Assembly (NCBI GenBank): GCA_946539475.1
Contig: CAMNHM010000036.1
Location: 1-20,173 of the forward strand
Direction of reading: 5' to 3'
Origin: an uncultured Prevotellaceae bacterium
Lineage (GTDB): Bacteria; Bacteroidota; Bacteroidia; Bacteroidales; Bacteroidaceae
DNA length: 20,173 nucleotides
Both the position numbers and the translations under genes were made by a program. Below, piece by piece: positions 1 to 5,642 of this stretch. Every line of letters starts with the position of its first letter. Position 1 is the first letter of the stretch. The notes under the pieces were generated by a model. That model was given only the letters and a program-made list of their open reading frames with translations. It had not been told where the DNA came from and made no database searches.

Positions 1-486
1 CTGCGCATGTATCCCGACAAGACGCCGAAGGAGCGCGAGGATGCCATCTGCGAGGCCTACGGAGCGGTGTTCATCATTGGCATCGGAGGCAAGCTGTCCA
101 ACGGTGAGAAGCACGACGGACGTGCTCCCGACTACGACGACTGGTCGACCGTTGCCGAGGACGGACGTGCTGGACTCAATGGTGACATCCTCATCTGGTA
201 TCCCGTCCTGGGACGATCCTTTGAGTTGTCGTCGATGGGCATCCGCGTCGACAAGGAGTCGCTCCTGCGCCAGCTGAAGCTCGAGCATGAGGAGCATCGC
301 GAGCAGCTCTACTTCCACCAGCAGTTGCTCCACGACCGCCTGCCGCTGAGCATCGGCGGAGGTATTGGTCAGAGTCGCCTCTGCATGGTGCTCCTCCACA
401 AAGGGCATATCGGCGAGATACAGGCTTCCATCTGGCCCGACGAGATGCGTCGCGAGTGTCGTGAGCTCGGTATGCCGCTCATCTGA
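1..486 (+). CDS. asnA: Aspartate-ammonia ligase (asparagine synthetase A), C-terminal part
   Basis: Cytoplasmic enzyme that makes asparagine from aspartate, ammonia and ATP. It has a class II aminoacyl-tRNA-synthetase-like fold. The reading frame is open from the first base, so the gene starts upstream and only about 161 C-terminal residues are visible, roughly half of the usual 330-345. Recognisable AsnA stretches are [20 protein letters not shown], then [19 protein letters not shown], and the motif-3-like [11 protein letters not shown] with its ATP-binding arginine, followed by [13 protein letters not shown]. The stop is TGA at 484-486. The frame is intact and the C-terminus looks complete. 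It is followed by a repeat-rich gap and converges with the lipoprotein genes. Identity is firm from sequence resemblance; regulation cannot be seen because the 5' end is missing. Confidence 0.95.
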   Translation: MRMYPDKTPKEREDAICEAYGAVFIIGIGGKLSNGEKHDGRAPDYDDWSTVAEDGRAGLNGDILIWYPVLGRSFELSSMGIRVDKESLLRQLKLEHEEHREQLYFHQQLLHDRLPLSIGGGIGQSRLCMVLLHKGHIGEIQASIWPDEMRRECRELGMPLI

Positions 487-501
487 GGCAGTCTGACATT
501 T

Positions 502-568
502 CTTAGGCTCGTTGCGCTACGTACTTCAGGCTCGCTGTGCTACGTTCTTAGGTTCGCTGTGCTACGTA
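502..568. repeat. Three tandem copies of a 22-23 nt unit
   Basis: Units lie at 502-523, 524-546 and 547-568. Each starts CTT(C)AGG, continues [CT]TCG[CT]TG[CT]GCTACGT and ends in A or T. Unit 2 has one extra base, and the copies differ at only a few positions. The array starts 16 nt after the asnA stop. Its function is unknown; it is probably a non-coding intergenic repeat. Confidence 0.75.
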
Positions 569-578
569 CTTAAGGAAT

Positions 579-595
579 GTTCCAACGGTTGGAAC
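579..595. repeat. 17-nt palindrome GTTCCAAC-G-GTTGGAAC
   Basis: Perfect 8-bp arms around one central base, extendable to 9 bp (578-596). A near-identical copy with one arm mismatch forms the tip of the hairpin at 608-655, with centres 44 bp apart. It could be a protein-binding site or a REP-like element. Confidence 0.7.
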
Positions 596-607
596 ACTCC
601 GTCACAT

Positions 608-655
608 ACGTACCTACGCCTTGTTCCAACGGATGGAACAAAGGCTTAGGTACGT
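608..655 (+). terminator. Long hairpin downstream of asnA, possible terminator
   Basis: The left arm 608-628 (ACGTACCTACGCC then TTGTTCCA) pairs with 634-655 (TGGAACAA, bulged A642, then GGCTTAGGTACGT). This gives about 20 base pairs, one C-T mismatch and one bulge around a 5-nt loop. A weak T-rich stretch (TTCTTTT, 655-661) follows. It could end asnA transcription or be a mobile REP-like hairpin. The fold is clear from the sequence, but its role is inferred. Confidence 0.5.
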
Positions 656-866
656 TCTTTTGAATCTTGATGACGGTAGCAAGTGGACGTTCACTCCCGA
701 TAAAAGGTGGGATAAATTCATCGTTTTTGCGCGTTTTTACGTAAAAATTGTGTTAACGAATTATAATTACGCAAGAAGTCTGCCACCTTTGTCATCACTT
801 TGCCACACTCTAATACGCTGGCTCGTAGTGTGTTAAAGGCTTTGTTGCAATGTTGCAGATGAAATG

Positions 867-917
867 AAAAAATCTCTAGAAGGGGCCGTGCCAATTGGGG
901 TGGTAATCCCTGCCCTT
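867..917 (-). terminator. Possible terminator for the lipoprotein genes
   Basis: On the minus strand, 8 nt after the 211-residue lipoprotein gene, AAGGGC (917-912) can pair with GCCCCTT (886-880, one bulged C). A run of six T (872-867) follows after CTAGAGA. The stem is short and the gap before the T-run is longer than ideal, so this is only a candidate. Confidence 0.3.
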
Positions 918-924
918 ATTCATT

Positions 925-1560
925 CTATTTGACTCTCACAATCTTCAGCCCATCGTCGCTCCAGCGGTAGGTATGGCTGACGGTTTCGCCTCCATCGTCG
1001 TAGAAGGACGAGATAGTCTTGGTGTCGGGGTCGAACTCGGGGTTGCACACCTGCTCAAAGCCTTCCACTTCGCAGAACTTCAGGCTCTTGTCGTCCCAGA
1101 CGTAGGCGCTGAAGTATGCGTCCCGAAAGTTGAAGCCTCCGAGCCCGCAGCTGAGCATCAGGTCGGGTACTCCGTCGAAGTTGATGTCGTTCTCGTTGTA
1201 CAGCTCGTTGAGGTCGGCTACCTCGTCTATCAGTAGTGACGAGAACTCAGCAGGTTCGAATGTCAGGTCGGTGAGCTCTCCGTCGACAAGTGTCTCCAGG
1301 TAGTAGCCTATGGCGTCGCCGCTGGCGTTTTCGCCTTCGTCGTCATAAGATTTTTGCACGTTGAACGAATAGCGGTCGCGACCTATCAGGTCGCTGTCGG
1401 TAGCGTCCTCGTCGTTGTCGGTTGCAACGTCCTGCTTGTCGTTACTGATTGTTTCGGCAGCCTCGCCGTCATCGAAGGTTACGGGTTGCTGCTTGTCGTT
1501 CTTTCCTGCGCAAGCTGTCAGCAGCAGGAGCAGTGTTAGGGTTGGGATGGTTGCTTTCAT
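925..1560 (-). CDS. Putative lipoprotein with one DxNFDGxxD domain (XAC2610-like)
   Basis: Predicted 211-residue lipoprotein. A hydrophobic signal is followed by the lipobox LLTAC with Cys17, so it is probably anchored on the periplasmic or outer-membrane side. Residues 20-60 form an acidic, low-complexity linker. Residues 62-211 form one domain with the loop DINFDGVPDLM (about 125-135), resembling Ca-binding FG-GAP/EF-hand-like loops, then NPEFDPDTKTISS and a C-terminal YRW...LK. This pattern recalls XAC2610-type proteins, some of which bind or inhibit peptidoglycan-cleaving enzymes; that link comes from memory and is tentative. The start at ATG 1560 is chosen over an upstream frame start at 1662 because it gives a clean signal peptide. 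It is the second gene after a longer paralogue (47-nt gap) with a near-identical N-terminus, so a tandem duplication is likely. Confidence 0.8.
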   Translation of the reverse strand: MKATIPTLTLLLLLTACAGKNDKQQPVTFDDGEAAETISNDKQDVATDNDEDATDSDLIGRDRYSFNVQKSYDDEGENASGDAIGYYLETLVDGELTDLTFEPAEFSSLLIDEVADLNELYNENDINFDGVPDLMLSCGLGGFNFRDAYFSAYVWDDKSLKFCEVEGFEQVCNPEFDPDTKTISSFYDDGGETVSHTYRWSDDGLKIVRVK

Positions 1561-1607
1561 ATTGATAAATAATAAATTAGTAATCTCGTACCTCGAAGAA
1601 AAGCGCA

Positions 1608-2669
1608 TCAATCCCACGGATCTTGTCTGACCTTCGTCAGTCGTCCGTTGCGCCACTTCCATTCTTCACGATAGAACGTGTTGCCTTTGCGATAGCTGGT
1701 GTGGATGGTCTTGCTGGCAGTGTCGACCTCGGGTTCTATCAGCTCTTCGAACTCCTTGCAGTATTCCCATTTGTGCGTTTCGGGATTCCACGTGTAGGCA
1801 TTGTAGAGGCTGCTAGCCTGGTCGTAGTCGCCGTTGCCGACGTAAATCATGAGGTCGGCGATGCCGTCGAAGTTGATGTCTTCGTCTGTCACCCAAGGGA
1901 ACAGTTCCGCCTGCTTGTGGTCGAAGGTTCCCGAGATGTCGGTGATGAAGGAGAAATCGGTCTTCTTGCCGTCGGCATATTCCTGAACGGTCATCTGGGT
2001 AATCCATTGGTCGTCGCTGTCGAACTTGAACGTGGTCTTAAACGTTCTGGCCTCGCGGTCGGGCAGTACATCGGGTGCGGGGGCGGCCTTGTGGCTAGCG
2101 AGCTTCAGCCGACCGTTGCTCCACTCGTACGTGTCGGTGTAGAGCGTATCGTTGAGGTTGGGCTCGTAGTAGGCACTGACGATAACCTTCTTCTCGCTGT
2201 CGACCACGGGATTAGGGATGTCCTCGAAGCTCTCAACCCTCTCGAACGTGCCAGTGGCGGGTTTGAAGAGGAAGGCGTCGTAGAAGTCCAGGGGCGGCAC
2301 CCCGAGGTAGACCATCAGGTCGGCGACGCCATCGAAATCGAGGTCTGTTTCGCGCAGCCACTCGATGTTGTGGATGTACTCGCTGGCGCACTGCCACGAC
2401 AGGTCGGCCACATGCCGGAAGTCGGTCTTTTTGCCCTTGCAATAGCCTTGCACGGTGATCTCGTCGGAATAGCCGCCTCCGAGGGCGTTGAACGTTGTCT
2501 TGAAAGTATAGTCGCTGCGTCCGCCGTTAGTCTCGTCGTCAGCAGTGCTGTCGCTGCTCTTCTCGGTGGCTGTTGCCTCGTCGTCGAAGGTAACTGCTTG
2601 ATGCTTGTCGCTTTTGCCTGCGCATGCTGTCAGCAACAGGAAAAGGAGGGTAGGGATGAGGTGTTTCAT
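1608..2669 (-). CDS. Putative lipoprotein with two tandem DxNFDGxxD domains (XAC2610-like)
   Basis: Predicted 353-residue lipoprotein. The signal MKHLIPTLLFLLLTAC has its lipidation Cys at 16 and is followed by an acidic Ser/Thr/Glu linker to about residue 50. Two homologous domains follow, about 52-195 and 208-350. Both begin with [YR]TFKTTF, carry V-Q-x-Y-x-x-G-K-K-T-D-F, then the loops TDLDFDGVADLM (about 108-119) and DINFDGIADLM (about 264-274), and end with W-x-N-G-R-L. The Asp/Asn spacing suggests a divalent-metal site. A Bacteroidetes-type promoter lies 25-55 nt upstream of ATG 2669, which supports this start over the longer frame beginning at 2846. It is the first gene of a two-gene unit with the 211-residue paralogue. 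The function is unknown; an XAC2610-like periplasmic inhibitor or immunity role is one possibility. Confidence 0.82.
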   Translation of the reverse strand: MKHLIPTLLFLLLTACAGKSDKHQAVTFDDEATATEKSSDSTADDETNGGRSDYTFKTTFNALGGGYSDEITVQGYCKGKKTDFRHVADLSWQCASEYIHNIEWLRETDLDFDGVADLMVYLGVPPLDFYDAFLFKPATGTFERVESFEDIPNPVVDSEKKVIVSAYYEPNLNDTLYTDTYEWSNGRLKLASHKAAPAPDVLPDREARTFKTTFKFDSDDQWITQMTVQEYADGKKTDFSFITDISGTFDHKQAELFPWVTDEDINFDGIADLMIYVGNGDYDQASSLYNAYTWNPETHKWEYCKEFEELIEPEVDTASKTIHTSYRKGNTFYREEWKWRNGRLTKVRQDPWD

Positions 2670-2694
2670 AAGAGAGGTGCTTTTGATTTCTTTG

Positions 2695-2725
2695 CAAAGA
2701 TACTGTTTTTCAGCGAGACGACCAA
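2695..2725 (-). promoter_or_regulatory. Bacteroidetes-type promoter for the lipoprotein pair
   Basis: On the minus strand, TTGG (2725-2722), a 19-nt spacer and TATCTTTG (2702-2695) match the TTG / TAnnTTTG consensus of the primary sigma factor in this phylum. The lipoprotein ATG lies 25 nt beyond the -7 box, so the leader is short. Confidence 0.75.
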
Positions 2726-2754
2726 GGAAGATACAAAAAAAAACGTACGATTGC

Positions 2755-2785
2755 TTGCCTGTTTGCGAATATTTGCGTAATTTTG
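2755..2785 (+). promoter_or_regulatory. Bacteroidetes-type promoter for the DUF4494-yggS-nspC operon
   Basis: TTGC (2755-2758), a 19-nt spacer and TAATTTTG (2778-2785) fit the -33/-7 consensus. It points away from the lipoprotein promoter, with the -33 boxes 29 nt apart and an A9 run (2734-2742) between them. It lies 39 nt upstream of the ATG at 2825. A TTG at 2783 that could extend the reading frame lies inside the -7 box and so is not a start. Confidence 0.75.
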
Positions 2786-2824
2786 CAGCTCCAAAATCGA
2801 AACATAACGAATTTATACAGAAAA

Positions 2825-3310
2825 ATGATGAGAAGCAGAACAGCAATCTGGTTTGAGTGCAAGATCCGCTACGAGAAGACGATGGAAGACGGCCTGCAGA
2901 AGGCTGTCACCGAGTCGTATGTCGTCGATGCCCTCAGCTTCACTGAGGCCGAGCAGCGCATCACGGAGGAGATGTCGTCATACATTAGCGGCGAGTTTGA
3001 GGTGACCGACATCAAGCGCGCCACATATAAGGAGATATTCTTCTCCGACGAGCCTACCGCCGACCGCTGGTACAAGACGAAGCTACAGTTCATCACCATC
3101 GACGAGAAGACCGAGAAGGAGAAGCGCTCCAACATTAACTACCTCGTGCAGGCTGCCACGCTCCACGCTGCCTTGAAGAACATAGACGAGGTGATGGGAG
3201 GCACGATGATTGACTACGTCGTGGCCGCCATTGCCGAGACAACCCTCATGGACGTCTACGAGCATACGCCGAAGACGAAGCCTGAGGACAAGCCCGAGTA
3301 CGAACAATGA
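2825..3310 (+). CDS. DUF4494 domain-containing protein
   Basis: A 161-residue cytoplasmic protein of a family (DUF4494) that I recall as widespread in Bacteroidetes and without known function. Recognisable stretches are RSRTAIWFECKIRYEKTMED, YVVDALSFTEAEQRITEEM, IKRATYKEIFFSDE, WYKTKLQFITIDEKTEKEKR and NYLVQAATLHAALKNIDEVM. The C-terminus is charged and Pro/Glu/Lys rich. There is no signal peptide or membrane segment. ATG 2825 and ATG 2828 are adjacent; the first is used here, and the second would give MRSRTA. It overlaps yggS by 4 nt (ATGA), so the two are probably translationally coupled. It is the first gene of a likely operon with yggS and nspC. Confidence 0.88.
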   Translation: MMRSRTAIWFECKIRYEKTMEDGLQKAVTESYVVDALSFTEAEQRITEEMSSYISGEFEVTDIKRATYKEIFFSDEPTADRWYKTKLQFITIDEKTEKEKRSNINYLVQAATLHAALKNIDEVMGGTMIDYVVAAIAETTLMDVYEHTPKTKPEDKPEYEQ

Positions 3311-4020
3311 GCGACGACGTAACCCTACAGGCGTCTACGGCCAACGGCGGCGATGCCGTACGCCGTGAGCTCAGACAGGTGCTCGACAGCCTGCCCAGCG
3401 GCGTGCGCCTGGTAGCCATCAGTAAGTATCATCCTGCCAGTGCCATCCAAGCAGCCTACGACGAGGGACAGCGTCTCTTCGGCGAGAGCCACGAGCAGGA
3501 GCTGAAGCTGAAGCATGCCGAGCTGCCCTCCGACATCGAGTGGCACTTCATCGGACATCTGCAGACGAACAAGGTGCGACTGATCGTGCCATATATCTCG
3601 ATGATCGAGGCCGTCGACTCGTTGCGCCTGCTGCGTGAGATCGAGAAACAGGCTGCCCGCTGCGACCGCCGCATCAAGGTGCTCCTCGAGCTACATATCG
3701 CCGAGGAAGCTACGAAGTATGGCCTCACGCTCGACGACTGCAGGCAGCTGCTCGACGACGGTGAGTGGCGCTCGATGCAGCACGTCCAGATCTGCGGACT
3801 GATGATGATGGCGTCAAACACCGACGACGAAGCCCAGATAGCCCGTGAGTTCGATACTGCCGCCGCTTTCTTCGATGAGGTGAAGGCTCGCTACTTTGCC
3901 GACGACGACGCGTTCTGCGAGCGCTCCTGGGGCATGAGCGACGACTATACCCTGGCCGTCAGCCATCGCTCGACAATGGTGCGCATCGGCACCGCTATCT
4001 TCGGGCCTAGGGAGTATTGA
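3307..4020 (+). CDS. yggS: YggS/PLPBP-family pyridoxal phosphate homeostasis protein
   Basis: A 237-residue alanine-racemase-fold protein that binds pyridoxal 5'-phosphate and helps control vitamin B6 and amino-acid balance; no enzyme activity is known for the family. The expected PLP lysine is Lys40 in LVAISKYHP. Other family marks are FGESHEQEL (where FGEN is usual), WHFIGHLQTNK, IAEEATKYGL, GLMMMA and the C-terminal STMVRIGTAIFGPREY, which contacts the phosphate. The length is typical. It overlaps the upstream gene by 4 nt and is followed after 35 nt by nspC, another PLP enzyme of the same fold, which makes a shared transcript plausible. Confidence 0.93.
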   Translation: MSDDVTLQASTANGGDAVRRELRQVLDSLPSGVRLVAISKYHPASAIQAAYDEGQRLFGESHEQELKLKHAELPSDIEWHFIGHLQTNKVRLIVPYISMIEAVDSLRLLREIEKQAARCDRRIKVLLELHIAEEATKYGLTLDDCRQLLDDGEWRSMQHVQICGLMMMASNTDDEAQIAREFDTAAAFFDEVKARYFADDDAFCERSWGMSDDYTLAVSHRSTMVRIGTAIFGPREY

Positions 4021-4023
4021 GTG

Positions 4024-4051
4024 GAGAGTGGAAAGAGGAGAGTGGAAAGAG
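4024..4051 (+). repeat. Perfect 2 x 14-nt purine-rich tandem repeat in the yggS-nspC spacer
   Basis: GAGAGTGGAAAGAG occurs at 4024-4037 and again at 4038-4051, directly before the nspC ATG (4056). It fills nearly all of the 35-nt spacer. The GGA/GAG-rich sequence may affect ribosome access to nspC, and slippage could change the copy number. Confidence 0.8.
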
Positions 4052-4055
4052 CATT

Positions 4056-5189
4056 ATGAAACCCTATTACATAATAGATGAGTCGCGGCTGCGCCGCAAT
4101 CTTGAGCTCATCAGCAGCGTAGCACGACGGGCCGACGTCGAAATCATACTCGCCTTCAAGGCCTTTGCATTGTGGAAGACGTTCCCCATCTTCCGCGAGT
4201 ATATCCGTAGCACCACAGCCAGCTCGCTCAGTGAGGCTCGTCTGGCGCTGGAGGAGTTTGGTGCCAAAGCTCATACATACTCACCGGCCTATACCGACGA
4301 CGAGTTCGATGAGATCGTGCGGTGCTCCAGTCATCTGACGTTCAACTCGCTGTCGCAATACCGTCGCTTCCATCAGCGTGCCGACAGTTGCTCTTTGGGA
4401 CTGCGCGTCAATCCTGAATATAGCGAGGTGGAGACGCTTCTCTATAACCCTTGCGCACCCGGAACTCGCTTCGGCGTACTGGCCGAGGAGCTCCCCGACC
4501 GGCTGCCTGCCGACATTGAGGGATTCCATTGCCACTGCCATTGCGAGAGTGGCTCCGACGTGCTTGAGCGCACCCTCGTACACATCGAGAAGCACTTCGC
4601 GCGCTGGTTCCCACAGCTGCGGTGGCTGAATCTAGGAGGAGGCCACCTGATGACGCGCCGCGACTACGACGTCGACCGCCTCGTAAGCCTGCTATGCGGG
4701 CTCCATCAGCGCTATCCCTGGCTCCGCATCATACTGGAGCCCGGAAGTGCCTTCGCCTGGCAGACGGGTGAGCTCGTAAGTCACGTCGTCGACATCGTCG
4801 AGAACCGTGGCATCCGTACCGCTATACTCGACGTCAGCTTCACCTGCCACATGCCCGACTGTCTCGAGATGCCCTACTTCCCCTTGGTACGCGGTGCAGA
4901 GCACGTCGATGAGACGGTTTCGGGAAACGATTCCGACGCCACCCGGCACATCTACCGCCTGGGTGGAAACAGCTGTCTCAGTGGCGACTTCATGTCGTCG
5001 TGGGCCTTCGATCACGAGCTGCAGATTGGCGAGGAGGTAGTCTTCGAGGACATGATCCACTATACCACCGTGAAAACCAATATGTTCAACGGCATCACTC
5101 ATCCCTCCCTCATGATTCTTCGCCAGGACGGCTCACGCCATCTCCTCCGCGACTACACCTACGACGACTATCGCGCCCGGATGGACTAG
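4056..5189 (+). CDS. nspC: Carboxynorspermidine/carboxyspermidine decarboxylase
   Basis: A PLP-dependent, alanine-racemase-fold decarboxylase (377 residues) that removes CO2 from carboxy(nor)spermidine, the last step of the alternative polyamine route; in Bacteroidales the product is expected to be spermidine. The PLP lysine lies in IILAFKAFALW (about residue 34). Further marks are TASSLSEARLALEEFGAK, LRVNPEYSEVETLLYNPCAP, the HCHCESGSDVLERTL block, LNLGGGHLMT (phosphate binding), LEPGSAFAWQTGE, DVSFTCHMPDCLEMPY and YTTVKTNMFNGI. The frame extends upstream to a TTG at 4017, but ATG 4056 (MKPYYIIDE) gives the family-typical N-terminus. The partner carboxy(nor)spermidine dehydrogenase gene is not in this window. 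Confidence 0.94.
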   Translation: MKPYYIIDESRLRRNLELISSVARRADVEIILAFKAFALWKTFPIFREYIRSTTASSLSEARLALEEFGAKAHTYSPAYTDDEFDEIVRCSSHLTFNSLSQYRRFHQRADSCSLGLRVNPEYSEVETLLYNPCAPGTRFGVLAEELPDRLPADIEGFHCHCHCESGSDVLERTLVHIEKHFARWFPQLRWLNLGGGHLMTRRDYDVDRLVSLLCGLHQRYPWLRIILEPGSAFAWQTGELVSHVVDIVENRGIRTAILDVSFTCHMPDCLEMPYFPLVRGAEHVDETVSGNDSDATRHIYRLGGNSCLSGDFMSSWAFDHELQIGEEVVFEDMIHYTTVKTNMFNGITHPSLMILRQDGSRHLLRDYTYDDYRARMD

Positions 5190-5231
5190 TCTTGGAAGTC
5201 GGGTATCCCAGTTTTCCATACCCCACGCCGT

Positions 5232-5363
5232 GACTTTGAGATACGAAGTGGGCTTCTCGCGATACCAAAACAAGTTGTTTTGGTCTTCAAAGAAGCCGAC
5301 TTTGATCACCAAAGTGGCCGACTTTGCTTACCAAAACAAGTTGTTTTGGTGTCGCGGGTAGCC
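5232..5363. repeat. 66-bp tandem repeat, two copies, each with a 21-bp palindrome
   Basis: Copies lie at 5232-5297 and 5298-5363. Both begin GACTTTGA and end in AGCC. The central 21 bp (5264-5284 and 5330-5350) are identical and consist of arms ACCAAAACAA and TTGTTTTGGT around a G, while the flanks have diverged. Copy 2 also contains an extra GACTTTG at 5320-5326. Conservation of the palindrome alone suggests that it is the functional part, perhaps a protein-binding site or cruciform. Confidence 0.8.
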
Positions 5364-5477
5364 TTCTATGCAGACCAAGGGCCTAAGGGAGCATCATGCA
5401 AGTGCCTGTCAGACGTGTGCTAAGAGGCGTATTGAGCAACCCTCCCCCCTAGTTGCCTAACGACCGATTTGAGTTTA

Positions 5478-5527
5478 ATACAGCTCTCCATCCCCTCCCA
5501 TCTAGTGGAGAGAATCGGGGGCTGTAT
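5478..5527 (+). terminator. Stem-loop downstream of nspC, possible terminator or RNA structure
   Basis: ATACAGC (5478-5484) pairs with GCTGTAT (5521-5527). Inside it, CTCTCCA (5484-5490) can pair with TGGAGAG (5506-5512), or TCCCC can pair with the GGGGG run at 5517-5521, so two folds compete. A smaller hairpin (GGGGC 5538-5542 with GCCCC 5555-5559) follows. No strong T-run comes directly after, so a termination role is uncertain. Confidence 0.35.
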
Positions 5528-5573
5528 CTTCATTTATGGGGCATACGATATTGAGCCCCTTAGTTCGAGAATA

Positions 5574-5596
5574 AAAGAAAAAAGCATTTTTTCTTT
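5574..5596. promoter_or_regulatory. Perfect A/T inverted repeat overlapping the ABC promoter
   Basis: AAAGAAAAAA (5574-5583), loop GCA, then TTTTTTCTTT (5587-5596). The right arm runs into the -33 box (TTTG 5594-5597). It could be an operator, or an UP-like tract that happens to be symmetric; on RNA arriving from upstream it could also help termination. Confidence 0.4.
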
Positions 5597-5624
5597 GTAG
5601 TCTGCACAATTTAACGTACCTTTG
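5594..5624 (+). promoter_or_regulatory. Bacteroidetes-type promoter for the ABC exporter operon
   Basis: TTTG (5594-5597), a 19-nt spacer and TACCTTTG (5617-5624) make a full match to the phylum consensus. The ATG at 5643 lies 18 nt beyond the -7 box, so the 5' leader is very short. This also rules out the TTG at 5622 as a start codon. Confidence 0.82.
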
Positions 5625-5642
5625 CAGACAAAAAGAGGCACA

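Larger units (their letters stand above)
487..924. other. Intergenic gap between convergent genes, rich in repeats
   Basis: No credible gene. The left third holds a triplicated 22-nt unit, a short palindrome and a long hairpin, listed separately. The rest (656-879) is AT-rich with a 14-nt palindrome, TTTTTACGTAAAAA, at 734-747. A small open frame at 621-836 begins inside the hairpin and codes for nothing recognisable. Near the right edge there is a possible terminator for the minus-strand lipoprotein genes. Confidence 0.7.
5190..5642. other. Intergenic gap before the ABC exporter operon
   Basis: No gene is supported. It contains a 66-bp two-copy tandem repeat (5232-5363), a stem-rich block (5478-5559), an A/T inverted repeat (5574-5596) and a good promoter (5594-5624). 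The stretch 5364-5477 shows nothing recognisable apart from a pyrimidine-rich tract near 5440-5450. Confidence 0.7.

Noticed and set aside
621..836. Small plus-strand frame in the asnA downstream gap
   Set aside because: It starts inside the long hairpin, uses an AT-rich region and has no similarity or start signal.
487..924. tRNA or rRNA gene in the gaps
   Set aside because: I looked for T-loop (GGTTCGA-type) and acceptor-stem patterns here and in the other gaps and found none that fold as a cloverleaf.
1623..2780. 385-codon plus-strand open frame
   Set aside because: It is the antisense shadow of the lipoprotein gene, which has a clear signal peptide, duplicated domains and its own promoter; the plus-strand frame shows no recognisable motif.
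5622..5642. TTG upstream start for the first ABC subunit
   Set aside because: The TTG is the last part of the -7 box, so it cannot be in the transcript; ATG 5643 is used.
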